A stretch of 15,406 nucleotides of DNA from an uncultured bacterium (GCA_902765655.1 CACXAK010000015.1:1-15406); one strand, 5' to 3'. Shown: positions 1 to 7,354, numbered from the stretch's first letter. The notes: generated by a model not told the origin, from the sequence alone. Translations and numbers: made by a program.

Positions 1-81
1 CAACGGAAAACCGCAAGCCGTCACAACGGCTGATACACAATAAACCCGGTGGCGCAGGAGCGCGGCACCGATGAAAAAGAA

Positions 82-105
82 AAGGCCGCCCGGATGGGCG
101 GCCTT
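82..105 (-). terminator. Rho-independent terminator of the left-edge gene
   Basis: A perfect 10-bp stem (AAGGCCGCCC / GGGCGGCCTT) closes a 4-base loop at 92-95. On the minus strand it is followed by TTTTCTTTTT. It lies 23 bp past the stop codon of the minus-strand ORF ending at 128, so it supports that strand as the coding one. Confidence 0.85.
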
Positions 106-127
106 AAAGCATATCTCAGAGTTTGTC

Positions 128-916
128 TTATCCCACGACCTGGAAGTCCGTGGCATACTGGCGGAAGAGGAAGGTGTTGGGGAGTCCCACTTCGGCGATC
201 GTGCCGATGGCGACAATATCGGTCGGTTCCTCGAGATTCACCGTGACCTTGACCGTTCCCTGCGTCGGATAATCGAAGGAACCAACTCGGATCCACTCGG
301 TGCCGTCGTTGACATAGACGGTACGCGGTCCGAAGACACAGTCAAACATCCAGGTGTTTTCGGCAATGAGCTGATAATCCAGCGTGAAACCGACGCAGTT
401 TTCCACCGTCTCATTCAGAACGGAGTAATTCTGCAGAGAATCCAGGAAGCCCTTCTTGGACCAGGTCATCCCGACATCTTCGATGATATCGGTATCGGTG
501 TATTTTGCCTCTCCGACGGTGAGAAGGGCACCCGGGAACTCATCAACAAGGAATCTGGTCTGTACCCAGCCAGCACGCTGACGGTTCTCATTGGAGAGAT
601 AGAGAATGAAGGACATATCGTCCTTTTCTGCAAGGCCGGTCACCTCGGTGCCCTCATAGGCCCAGGGCATCTTCTGACGGCCCAGGTGCCAGTCGACCAC
701 GCGCTCCACCGGGACCGCGGGACCGCACACACGCTGATTCTTCAGTGCTTCTTCCCGATCCTTGAAGATGTTGAAGACCTCAGAGTCATAGTCAAAATGA
801 GCAACATAACGGGTCTTGAAATCGCTCAGATAGCTGTCGTCATCCGGAAGATCGACATAACGGTCGTCTCCGGTTGCCAGGATGGCCTGCTTGGCGACAT
901 TGCGGATCGAATCCAT
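128..916 (-). CDS. Hypothetical protein, 262 aa, GC-rich, possibly phage structural
   Basis: I do not recognise this protein. It is soluble, acidic and rich in Tyr, Trp and Asp, with no signal peptide or membrane helix. Its composition (many short beta-like stretches, such as the region around residues 200-255) is like phage neck, tail or other virion proteins, but I see no diagnostic motif. The minus strand is preferred over the overlapping 292-aa plus-strand ORF because a strong terminator follows its stop and an AT-rich leader precedes its ATG. That leader has a TATAAT at 938-943 and no Shine-Dalgarno sequence. The GC content (clearly over 50%) contrasts with the AT-rich remainder, and the change falls almost exactly at the start codon. 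It could be a cargo or prophage gene, a recent transfer, or a chimeric assembly end. Confidence 0.6.
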   Translation of the reverse strand: MDSIRNVAKQAILATGDDRYVDLPDDDSYLSDFKTRYVAHFDYDSEVFNIFKDREEALKNQRVCGPAVPVERVVDWHLGRQKMPWAYEGTEVTGLAEKDDMSFILYLSNENRQRAGWVQTRFLVDEFPGALLTVGEAKYTDTDIIEDVGMTWSKKGFLDSLQNYSVLNETVENCVGFTLDYQLIAENTWMFDCVFGPRTVYVNDGTEWIRVGSFDYPTQGTVKVTVNLEEPTDIVAIGTIAEVGLPNTFLFRQYATDFQVVG

Positions 917-937
917 ATAAATCTTATTTACATTAAC

Positions 938-943
938 ATTATA
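938..943 (-). promoter_or_regulatory. Candidate -10 box for the left-edge gene
   Basis: There is a perfect TATAAT on the minus strand, 21 bases upstream of the ATG at 916. No convincing -35 box lies at 16-18 bp. The surrounding stretch 917-1038 is almost pure A/T, so a chance match is quite possible. Confidence 0.25.
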
Positions 944-1038
944 AATTAAATTTTAACGATATTAAGATTTCATTACATAATCTTTATATCTGAGGAAAAA
1001 TATTAATATTTTCTTTATATCTTATTTAAAAAACAATA

Positions 1039-2445
1039 TTATTTTATGTGCTTTATAAATTCAACAGCATCCTCTTTTGTTGTTATATCGCCGTTTAGCT
1101 GTGCTTCATGAAGCTCGTTCAAAATTCTGCCAAGCTGCGGGGACGGGGTTATATTTAGTAATTTCATAACTTCATTACCGTCTAATAATTTTGGCAGTGG
1201 TTTTATTGTTTCAAGGCTGTCAATATAAAAATTTAAAAGTTTGTCAAGCATAGTGAGGTTTTCGTTGACAATATCTTCCGTAATTTCAGGGCCAAGCGCG
1301 GACAATCTGTCTGCTTTTCCAATTATTATCGCATCAATTGAATCATCTTCCATTTTGCGAACATAACGCATCATAATTTTATCTGTTAATTCGGGCGAAC
1401 AAACTACCATAGTTGCATACATGTGATTTTTAATCATTTTCTGCACATATTTAATCTGTTTATTTGAAAATGCTAATTTTTTCAAAATTTCAGGTGCCAT
1501 TTTTGAGCCGACATCATCATGCTTATAAAATCTGTGGCGGCCGGTATTTTCTTCAATAAACCATGTCGAAAATTTGCCTATGTCATGCATGAAGGCAGAG
1601 AGTTTCAAATGCGCAAGGCGAGAAAAGCCCCCAAAATCAACTTTATCTAAGTGTTGTTTTACAAAATCCGAAGAATTTTCATATAAAATCTGAATTTGTT
1701 TTACCGTTTCAATACTGTGGTGAAATAAATCCAAATGGTGATGAGCATTAGGCGGAACCTGTTTCAGTTCTTTAACAAAGGGAAATATTAATTCCAAAAT
1801 GCCACAGTTATTCATTTCCAACAGTGCGCTATGAGCATATTCCCCGTTAAACAATTTCATGATTTCATATTCAATACGTTCTTTTGCAGGCTTGTTAATC
1901 AGGGGGGCGTGTTTTTTTGCTATGTCCATAAGCTCTTTAGAGATTTCAAAGCCCAAAGTTGAGTGGAATCTGAAAATTCTAAGTAATCGTAGCGGGTCAT
2001 CGGTGAAATTTTCTTCTCTTATACCGTTTAAAATTTTATTTTCAAAATCCTTCAATCCGTTTACAGGGTCAAAAATTTCTCCGTTTTTGATATTTACTGC
2101 AATTGCATTGACTCTTAAATCTCTTCTTAATATGTCTTTTTCAAGTGAATTTTCAACAGGATTTGTTATGTCAAGATAATTGATTTTGTCCTCCAAAACT
2201 ACTCTGTAAATTTTGTTTGTTTCATCAAGAGGAACGAATGTTCCTCCTAAAAAATCGGCAACTTTTAAAGAAAAATCTCTTGCATCCGTATCTGTCACTA
2301 TTAAATCTCTGTCTAAGATTTTTTTGTCTGACAAAATATCGCGTACTGCTCCGCCAACAAGCCGGATATCATTATTAAAAAAGCTTGCTAAATTATTTAA
2401 GATTTCATCATTTTGAATTTTATTTTTTATAATTTGAGTATTCAT
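1039..2445 (-). CDS. cca: CCA tRNA nucleotidyltransferase / poly(A) polymerase family protein with HD domain
   Basis: Class II nucleotidyltransferase of the Cca/PcnB family, which adds or repairs the 3' CCA of tRNAs in the cytoplasm. The N-terminal head has the nucleotide-binding motif LVGGAVRD (29-36), the metal-binding DRD at 45-47, and the RRD block RRDLRVNAIAVN (107-118). The family motif DPLRLLRIFRF follows at 150-160. The C-terminal half carries an HD domain with HHHLDLFHHS and AFMHDIGKFS, as in bacterial CCA enzymes with an HD phosphohydrolase tail. At 468 aa it is full length. The start is ATG with AGGGA 9 bases upstream. It sits 18 bp after rsmE and is probably co-transcribed with it. 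A strict poly(A)- or A-adding specialist in the same family cannot be excluded from sequence alone. Confidence 0.93.
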   Translation of the reverse strand: MNTQIIKNKIQNDEILNNLASFFNNDIRLVGGAVRDILSDKKILDRDLIVTDTDARDFSLKVADFLGGTFVPLDETNKIYRVVLEDKINYLDITNPVENSLEKDILRRDLRVNAIAVNIKNGEIFDPVNGLKDFENKILNGIREENFTDDPLRLLRIFRFHSTLGFEISKELMDIAKKHAPLINKPAKERIEYEIMKLFNGEYAHSALLEMNNCGILELIFPFVKELKQVPPNAHHHLDLFHHSIETVKQIQILYENSSDFVKQHLDKVDFGGFSRLAHLKLSAFMHDIGKFSTWFIEENTGRHRFYKHDDVGSKMAPEILKKLAFSNKQIKYVQKMIKNHMYATMVVCSPELTDKIMMRYVRKMEDDSIDAIIIGKADRLSALGPEITEDIVNENLTMLDKLLNFYIDSLETIKPLPKLLDGNEVMKLLNITPSPQLGRILNELHEAQLNGDITTKEDAVEFIKHIK

Positions 2446-2446
2446 A

Positions 2447-2504
2447 AATAATGTTCCCTAATGCTACTGTTGCAGAATAATGTTCCCTAATGCTACTGTT
2501 GCAG
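2447..2504. repeat. Perfect 29-bp tandem duplication at the rsmE/cca junction
   Basis: Two identical adjacent 29-bp copies, 2447-2475 and 2476-2504, each contain TAATGTTCCCTAATGCTACT. The repeat covers the last codons of rsmE and the leader and ribosome binding site of cca. Because 29 is not a multiple of three, the second copy is read out of frame and gives rsmE its TAG stop at 2464-2466. Confidence 0.97.
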
Positions 2505-3264
2505 CGGTTTCCGCTCTTAAGATCATATCCCCGAGAGTGAGCATTTCAAGTTGTATGTCATTCTGAGCAGGAGATTCTTCGGGCTTTGCCCTCAGAATGA
2601 CGGAGTGCGAAGAATCCCCTCCTATTAAAAGTTGTTTAAATCCGTCAAATTCTTTTTGCGAAAAACCGCCCTCCGGCCCAATTATTACAAGAATTTTATC
2701 ACCTTTTCTAATCGGCTTTTCATTAAATGATTCCCGTATTGTTTTTGATGCAATTCTTTCACAAAAAACAAGTATTTTGTCAAAATTGTTTTCGGATAAG
2801 AGTTTTTCAAATGTTGTGCGTGGGTAACAGGTTGGTATATCTGCTCTTTCGCATTGTTTTGAACTTTCATACATAATCTTTTGCCATTTTTCGATTTTTT
2901 TGTCTATCATCTCGTTATTTAGCGCGCAATTGTCGGTTTTAACGGGATAAACTCCGCTTACTCCAAGTTCGGTTGCTTTTTCAATCAAAAGGTTTTGGGC
3001 GTCGCTTCGCAGCGGGCTCTGTGCAAGATAAAGTTCAAAATCAAGAAATCTTTTTGACGGATAAAATTTATCAATTCTTACCGTAATTTTATCGTTTGTA
3101 ATAGATGCAATAGTTGTTTCGTATTGAATTTTGTCGTCAATAAGTAATAAGCTTTCACCTGTTCTTGCACGCAGAGAACGGGCGATATGAAAATAATTTT
3201 CTTTATCGGATATTGTTATTTCATTATTCGTAACTTGGTTTGAATTTATAAAAAAATGCGGCAT
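2464..3264 (-). CDS. rsmE: 16S rRNA (uracil(1498)-N3)-methyltransferase, RsmE family, with in-frame insertion
   Basis: SPOUT-class methyltransferase that methylates U1498 of 16S rRNA using SAM. The N-terminal part is PUA-like. The catalytic part shows the family block around residues 82-102 (QSPLRSDAQ then EKATELGV), GPEGGF at 196-201, and the knot motif LGDMILRAETAATVAL at 244-259. Between GPEGGF and the knot motif lie about 43 residues, where the family usually has about 20. The extra residues (about 215-239) are encoded by a palindromic element at 2555-2626. The last residues (ILQQ) arise from a tandem duplication. At 266 aa it is longer than usual because of the insert. The ATG is preceded by AGAGGA at good spacing and by an extended -10 (TGATATAAT). 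Whether the enzyme stays active with the insert next to its SAM-binding knot is open. Confidence 0.92.
   Translation of the reverse strand: MPHFFINSNQVTNNEITISDKENYFHIARSLRARTGESLLLIDDKIQYETTIASITNDKITVRIDKFYPSKRFLDFELYLAQSPLRSDAQNLLIEKATELGVSGVYPVKTDNCALNNEMIDKKIEKWQKIMYESSKQCERADIPTCYPRTTFEKLLSENNFDKILVFCERIASKTIRESFNEKPIRKGDKILVIIGPEGGFSQKEFDGFKQLLIGGDSSHSVILRAKPEESPAQNDIQLEMLTLGDMILRAETAATVALGNIILQQ
2555..2626. repeat. Palindromic repeat element inserted in the rsmE reading frame
   Basis: About 72 bp with two interlocked inverted repeats. GTCATTCTGAG (2557-2567) pairs with CTCAGAATGAC (2591-2601), and GATTCTTCG (2573-2581) pairs with CGAAGAATC (2608-2616). A small GGGCTTTGCCC hairpin lies at 2581-2591. 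The element adds about 24 residues (SSHSVILRAKPEESPAQND and flanks) to RsmE without breaking the frame. GTCATTCTGAG and GAAGAATC-type words are familiar from dispersed palindromic repeats in many bacterial genomes. The situation resembles the Rickettsia palindromic elements found inside genes. The boundaries are inferred from where RsmE homology breaks. Confidence 0.8.
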
Positions 3265-3282
3265 AATTTCCTCTTTTTACTG

Positions 3283-3291
3283 ATTATATCA
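3283..3291 (-). promoter_or_regulatory. Extended -10 promoter for rsmE-cca
   Basis: TGATATAAT (TGn plus a perfect TATAAT) lies 18 bases upstream of the rsmE ATG, immediately after the rqcH stop. A good -35 is not visible, as is common for extended -10 promoters. The predicted transcript start near 3276 leaves a short leader that includes the AGAGGA ribosome binding site. This would let rsmE-cca be transcribed separately from rqcH. Confidence 0.5.
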
Positions 3292-3294
3292 TAA

Positions 3295-4761
3295 TTAATC
3301 AATAACTATTTCTTTTTCATTTTTGTATGTTACATATCCTAAGTTTGCTTTTGGCGGTTTGCGCAAGTATTTGCGTTTTGTGTAGATAACTCCGATTTTC
3401 GAAGAATTTTTGCCTTGCGAATTTTCTTTTGCAAGTTTTGCACATTCCAAAATTAATTCGTCTGTCAGATTTTGGGTTTTCAGTAAAACATGAGAACCCG
3501 GGCAATCTTTAGTGTGGAACCAAAAATCTTCATCAGATGCCAATTTTGATATAATGTAATCATTTTGTTTATTGTTTTTGCCTATATAAATTCTTGTTTG
3601 ATTTGGTTTTTCTATAAAGGTTATACCTTCACCGGAATTTCTAATGCTCATACTTTGCATTGAAATTCTACCCTTTCCCATAGGTAGAGGGGTAAATAAT
3701 TCTTGTTCTATTTCTCTCAATTCTTCAGTATTTTTAGTTATTTCAATTGAATACAAAACGCTTTCCAGATATTCTTTGTTTTGATTGTTTTCTTCAATTA
3801 ATTCGTTTAATTTTATCCCTGCGTTTTTGCCTTTGTTGTATTTTTTATAATAATCGTTCGCGTTTTCTTTTATGTTTTTTGTGCTTTTCAGCGGAATTGT
3901 TACCCCCTGATTATTTTCATAATCGAATACTTTTGCCTCGTTTGAATAGTCTTTTAAATTATAGAGATTTGCCATGAGTAAATCCCCGTAAAGACGGTAT
4001 TTGTCAAAATTTTCGCTTCTTTTTAATTGCAAAGACATTTCGTTTAGAGTTTTTTTGCATTTTTTCAGCTTTTGATTAGTAATATTAACGTATTCTGATT
4101 TCAGTGCCTTAAATTTTGCTTTATTTATCAGTGTCGCATAGTAGTTATCAATTGTTAAACTGATATTATTACTGAATATTTTTTGTCTGAAACTTTTTAA
4201 GAACCCGTATCGTTCTTCAATAAAATATTTTGATGAATGTTCCGGCGGATAGGTGTATGGAATTTGCCCGTAAACTTCTCTTACCTGACTTTTATCTGCA
4301 CCTACATTGTGTGCGCAGCCCAAAATGATATTAGTATCGGTATTATACAAAATTACATTTGAATATTTTCCCATAAGTTCAATTGCAAGACAAAGATAAA
4401 TTTTATCTCCGATTTCATTAAAGGTTTCAATATATAGCTCTAAAATTCTTTCTCCGTTCGGTTGTTCAATTTTGGCTATGCGTGAATTATTAAGATATTT
4501 GCGCAAAAGCATACAAAACATAGGAGGTTTTTGCGGAATTTCAATTAATCTTTTTTTTGAATTCTCATCAGACATAAAGCAAGCGTGGTAAAATTCGGGG
4601 GTGATATTTATGTAAAATTGCTTTGTTACTCCGTTATTTCTCAATGACAAAATCAGCTCTCTGCGGGTTGGCTGCTGAATTTTATTAATTCTTGCCCCGC
4701 TGATGAACTCTTTGTTTTCATCAATAAAAGCTTTTAAGATTTGGCTATCAAATGAAATCAT
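3295..4761 (-). CDS. rqcH: Ribosome quality control protein RqcH (NFACT family)
   Basis: RqcH/Rqc2/FbpA (NFACT) homologue. In bacteria it binds obstructed 50S subunits carrying peptidyl-tRNA and recruits tRNA-Ala to add alanine tails that mark stalled chains for degradation. NFACT-N spans about residues 1-200 (ISFDSQILKAFIDE at the start, then INKIQQPTRRELIL, CMLLRKYL, IELMGKYSNVIL). A Lys/Glu-rich coiled coil covers about 210-365. The C-terminal NFACT-R (DUF814) domain has DEDFWFHTKDCPGSHVLLKT and ends with LGYVTYKNEKEIVID. At 488 aa it is shorter than the about 570-aa Bacillus protein, mainly in the middle. The Asp-Arg pair needed for tRNA recruitment in Bacillus appears as Glu104-Arg105. 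There is no Shine-Dalgarno sequence; a -10 box lies six bases before ATG, suggesting a leaderless mRNA. It is divergent from aspS. Confidence 0.92.
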   Translation of the reverse strand: MISFDSQILKAFIDENKEFISGARINKIQQPTRRELILSLRNNGVTKQFYINITPEFYHACFMSDENSKKRLIEIPQKPPMFCMLLRKYLNNSRIAKIEQPNGERILELYIETFNEIGDKIYLCLAIELMGKYSNVILYNTDTNIILGCAHNVGADKSQVREVYGQIPYTYPPEHSSKYFIEERYGFLKSFRQKIFSNNISLTIDNYYATLINKAKFKALKSEYVNITNQKLKKCKKTLNEMSLQLKRSENFDKYRLYGDLLMANLYNLKDYSNEAKVFDYENNQGVTIPLKSTKNIKENANDYYKKYNKGKNAGIKLNELIEENNQNKEYLESVLYSIEITKNTEELREIEQELFTPLPMGKGRISMQSMSIRNSGEGITFIEKPNQTRIYIGKNNKQNDYIISKLASDEDFWFHTKDCPGSHVLLKTQNLTDELILECAKLAKENSQGKNSSKIGVIYTKRKYLRKPPKANLGYVTYKNEKEIVID

Positions 4762-4767
4762 AAAGAA

Positions 4768-4776
4768 AATTTACCA
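4768..4776 (-). promoter_or_regulatory. Extended -10 box placed for leaderless rqcH transcription
   Basis: TGGTAAATT on the minus strand, with exactly six bases (TTCTTT) between the hexamer and the rqcH ATG. This puts the expected transcript start on the A of ATG. A TTAGAC lies 18 bp further upstream as a possible -35. No Shine-Dalgarno sequence is present. Confidence 0.5.
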
Positions 4777-4811
4777 AAAATCAATATTATTGTCTAATGT
4801 TTTTTTGTTTG

Positions 4812-4820
4812 TGGTAAAAT
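4812..4820 (+). promoter_or_regulatory. Extended -10 promoter for aspS
   Basis: TGGTAAAAT on the plus strand, about 39 bases before the aspS ATG. It would start transcription near 4827 and give a short leader containing the AAGGA ribosome binding site at 4846-4850. The rqcH promoter on the opposite strand, TGGTAAATT, uses nearly the same box. No clear -35 is visible. Confidence 0.4.
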
Positions 4821-4859
4821 TAGTTTTGCAAAATATAAATAGAAAAAGGAATATAAGAG

Positions 4860-6644
4860 ATGATTAAAACAGAATTTAAAGACCATGAATGTGGGAAATT
4901 AAGACTTGAAGATATTGATAAAACCGTCACATTATCCGGCTGGGTTGCTACCGTTCGTGATTTGGGCGGGATTTTATTTATTGAATTGCGCGACAGAAGC
5001 GGTGTATTTCAACTTGTTGCAAATCCGCAGATAAATCCGCAGGTTCATGAAGTGTTCGGGAAAGTACGAAGCGAATATGTCATAAAAGTTACGGGTAAAA
5101 TAACAAAAAGACCTCCGGAAACTTATAACGAAAAATATCCTACAGGACAGGTTGAAATGTATCCTGATTCTGTTGAAATCCTTTCAGAATCAAAAGTTCT
5201 TCCGTTTGTTCTTGATGATGAAAATGTTTCTGAAGATATTCGTTTAAAATACAGATATCTTGATTTAAGACGTGAATCAATGCTTTCAAAACTCGTTTTG
5301 CGTCACAATATTGTTACTGCAATCAGAAACTATATGAACGGTTTAGACTTTTTGGAAGTAGAAACTCCGATTCTGATAAAAACAACTCCTGAAGGGGCAA
5401 GAGATTATCTTGTACCGTCAAGAGTACAGGAAGGTAAATTCTTTGCACTTCCTCAGTCACCACAAATATTTAAACAACTTTTGATGGTTGGCGGTATTGA
5501 AAGATATTATCAAATAGCAAAATGCTTCAGGGATGAAGATTTGCGTGCTGACAGACAACCTGAATTTACACAAGTAGATATTGAAATGTCTTTTGTAAAA
5601 CAACAGGATGTAATAAAAGTTGTTGAGGGCTTGATTGTTGATGCGTTCAAAGCAGCAGGAGTTGAAGTCAAACCACCGTTTACCCAGATTTCATGGCAGG
5701 AAGCAATGGACAGATTCGGTTCTGATAAACCGGATACAAGATTCGGTTTAGAATTGTTTGATATCGGCGATATAATTATGCAATCGGAATTCCAAATTGT
5801 TAAAAATACTCTTCAACAGGGCGGTATTGTTCGTGGTATAAGAATTCCTGGCGGTGCTAAATTCTCAAGAAAAGAAATCGATGATATTACAAAAATTGCC
5901 GTTTCATTTGGTGCAAAAGCACTAGCAAATATCATTTATCAGGAAGACGGAACTCCAAAATCACCTGTTTTGAAGTTTGTTACTGATGAGCAGGCAAAGG
6001 CAATTCAGGAAAGAGCAGGCGCTCAGGCGGGCGATATAATATTCTTCCTTGCTGACAGACCAAAACTTGTTTATGACATTATGGGAAGATTAAGATTACA
6101 TTTCGGGAAAATGCTAAATCTTATTGATGAATCTAAACACGCATTGTTATGGGTTGTAGACTTCCCGATGTTTGAATGGAGCGACGAAGAACAAAGATTT
6201 ATGGCTATGCACCATCCGTTTACTTCTCCAAACTTGGAAGATATGGATAAGTTAAAATCAGGTGATTTGGGTAATGTAAAATCTATCGCTTATGATATTG
6301 TTTACAACGGAACAGAACTTGGCGGTGGTTCAGTCAGAATCCACTCATCAGAAGTTCAGCAGGAAATCTTTAAGGCGTTAGGCTTAACTCAGGAAGAAGC
6401 AGAAGAAAAATTCGGATTTATGGTTAATGCTTTGCAGTACGGTACTCCTCCTCATGCGGGTTTGGCTATCGGGTTAGACCGTCTTGTTGCATTACTTGCA
6501 AGAACTGATTCAATCCGTGATGTCATCGCATTCCCGAAAAATGCGGGCGCTAAATGTTTAATGTCAGGTGCTCCGGGTGAAGCTTCAATTCAGCAGTTAA
6601 GAGAATTGCACATTAAAAGCACGGTGCAGCAACAAAATAAATAA
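4860..6644 (+). CDS. aspS: Aspartate--tRNA ligase
   Basis: Class IIb aminoacyl-tRNA synthetase that charges tRNA-Asp with aspartate. It has the N-terminal OB-fold anticodon-binding domain (about 1-110, GWVATVRDLGGILFIELRDR). Motif 1 runs through FLEVETPILIKTTPEGARDY (164-183), followed by the loop LPQSPQIFKQLLMV. Motif 2 is FRDEDLRADRQPEFTQVDIE (223-242). The bacterial-type GAD insertion domain lies in the middle (about 290-420). Motif 3, GLAIGLDRLVALL, is near the C-terminus, followed by AFPKNAGAKCLMSGAP and the final QLRELHIK segment. At 594 aa it is full length for bacterial AspRS. The start is ATG with AAGGA nine bases upstream. Whether it is the discriminating or the Asp/Asn non-discriminating type cannot be settled without seeing gatCAB or asnS elsewhere. 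A strong terminator follows. Confidence 0.98.
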   Translation: MIKTEFKDHECGKLRLEDIDKTVTLSGWVATVRDLGGILFIELRDRSGVFQLVANPQINPQVHEVFGKVRSEYVIKVTGKITKRPPETYNEKYPTGQVEMYPDSVEILSESKVLPFVLDDENVSEDIRLKYRYLDLRRESMLSKLVLRHNIVTAIRNYMNGLDFLEVETPILIKTTPEGARDYLVPSRVQEGKFFALPQSPQIFKQLLMVGGIERYYQIAKCFRDEDLRADRQPEFTQVDIEMSFVKQQDVIKVVEGLIVDAFKAAGVEVKPPFTQISWQEAMDRFGSDKPDTRFGLELFDIGDIIMQSEFQIVKNTLQQGGIVRGIRIPGGAKFSRKEIDDITKIAVSFGAKALANIIYQEDGTPKSPVLKFVTDEQAKAIQERAGAQAGDIIFFLADRPKLVYDIMGRLRLHFGKMLNLIDESKHALLWVVDFPMFEWSDEEQRFMAMHHPFTSPNLEDMDKLKSGDLGNVKSIAYDIVYNGTELGGGSVRIHSSEVQQEIFKALGLTQEEAEEKFGFMVNALQYGTPPHAGLAIGLDRLVALLARTDSIRDVIAFPKNAGAKCLMSGAPGEASIQQLRELHIKSTVQQQNK

Positions 6645-6662
6645 CTTAAATATTTAAACAAT

Positions 6663-6696
6663 AAAAAAGCGGCTGTTTATGTCAGCCGCTTTTTTA
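6663..6696. terminator. Bidirectional terminator between aspS and the small minus-strand gene
   Basis: The 8-bp stem AGCGGCTG (6668-6675) / CAGCCGCT (6683-6690) has a 7-base loop. It is flanked by A-rich sequence on the left and T-rich sequence on the right, so it works as an intrinsic terminator on both strands. It serves aspS (plus) and the 94-aa gene ending at 6706 (minus). Confidence 0.92.
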
Positions 6697-6705
6697 TTCT
6701 AAAAA

Positions 6706-6990
6706 TTATTTTGTAATATTCGAATATTTATTTAAAATATCAAATCCTTTGCGGGTTAATTTATTCTTATCTTTAGTAAATAATCTTATCTTTTTTAAAG
6801 TTTCAGCAGAGAATGTTTTTTTGAATGAAGAGGGAAATTTATCATTTCCTTCAGGTGGTACTCCTCCGGCTCCTACTGCAAATGTCAGCTGCTTTGTTTT
6901 GATTTCTTTTGATTTTTCGTTAATAAGACAAGATTTTGGTTTACTTACATTTTTTACTGTTCGAGGTTGATATATTTTTGAAACTAACAT
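6706..6990 (-). CDS. Hypothetical small basic protein, 94 aa
   Basis: I do not recognise this protein. It is Lys-rich, with about 25 positively charged residues. A short less polar stretch, LTFAVGAGGVPP (35-46), separates two basic halves. There is no signal peptide or convincing membrane helix. The minus strand is preferred over the 73-aa plus-strand ORF because its ATG has a GGAG ribosome binding site at 9-base spacing and its stop lies just before a bidirectional terminator. It follows the zinc-ribbon-like gene by 64 bp on the same strand, so the two may be co-transcribed. Function unknown. Confidence 0.6.
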   Translation of the reverse strand: MLVSKIYQPRTVKNVSKPKSCLINEKSKEIKTKQLTFAVGAGGVPPEGNDKFPSSFKKTFSAETLKKIRLFTKDKNKLTRKGFDILNKYSNITK

Positions 6991-7054
6991 TTTGAAAACT
7001 CCGTTTTGTAGTATTAAGTTTTAGAAAAATAAAATTTGCGGTATTTTGTAAAAA

Positions 7055-7342
7055 TTACTTCATTTTTTTTATAAATCTGTGTGCATCAATAACATCATCT
7101 GCTGTTATTGGCGGCGGTCCTTCTATAATCTCTAAAGCATTATGAATATCGCTTTTTTGATTAAAATTTAAAACGATGTCGCCAAAATTTTTTCCGCATA
7201 TTTGACAGGTCAAATTGCAAATTAAAATATCTCCTTCAATTTCTTTAATTGATACTGAATCTGATGTAAAATCATTTCGACACTGCGAACAGCACAGATT
7301 TTTAAACAAATTTGAAATTTCTTTAAGATTAAATTCTGTCAT
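7055..7342 (-). CDS. Small zinc-ribbon-like protein, 95 aa
   Basis: Unrecognised small acidic protein. CCSQC at 17-21 and CQIC at 46-49 are two CxxC knuckles about 25 residues apart, the arrangement of a zinc ribbon. Between them lies a beta-rich segment (SIKEIEGDILICNLTC). The C-terminal tail has GPPPITADDVIDAHRFIKK, which looks like an ordered helix preceded by a proline turn. It would be a cytoplasmic metal-binding protein. There is no Shine-Dalgarno sequence; TAAAAT lies six bases before the ATG, so translation may be leaderless. The 94-aa gene lies downstream on the same strand. The zinc-ribbon reading is inferred from Cys spacing only. Confidence 0.75.
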   Translation of the reverse strand: MTEFNLKEISNLFKNLCCSQCRNDFTSDSVSIKEIEGDILICNLTCQICGKNFGDIVLNFNQKSDIHNALEIIEGPPPITADDVIDAHRFIKKMK

Positions 7343-7348
7343 ATTAAA

Positions 7349-7354
7349 ATTTTA
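7349..7354 (-). promoter_or_regulatory. -10 box placed for leaderless transcription of the zinc-ribbon-like gene
   Basis: TAAAAT on the minus strand, with exactly six bases between it and the ATG at 7342. It is directly preceded by TG. There is no clear -35 and no Shine-Dalgarno sequence. The call is supported mainly by the same geometry at other genes in this window. Confidence 0.4.

Noticed and set aside
16..31. Small hairpin AGCCGT/ACGGCT near the window start
   Set aside because: A 6-bp stem with no clean T-run. A much stronger terminator already lies upstream at 82-105 on that strand.
71..949. 292-aa plus-strand ORF over the GC-rich left edge
   Set aside because: It is antisense to the minus-strand ORF. 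It starts inside the AAAAAG tail of the terminator, has no ribosome binding site, and its composition (many Gly, His, Ile, Leu) is that of a GC-rich shadow frame.
997..1012. 16-bp palindrome AAAATATTAATATTTT
   Set aside because: It is made only of A and T in a nearly pure A/T stretch, so chance symmetry is likely. It has no G/C stem for a terminator, although it lies after the cca stop.
6749..6970. 73-aa plus-strand ORF opposite the 94-aa gene
   Set aside because: It has no ribosome binding site, whereas the minus-strand ORF has GGAG at good spacing and ends at a terminator.
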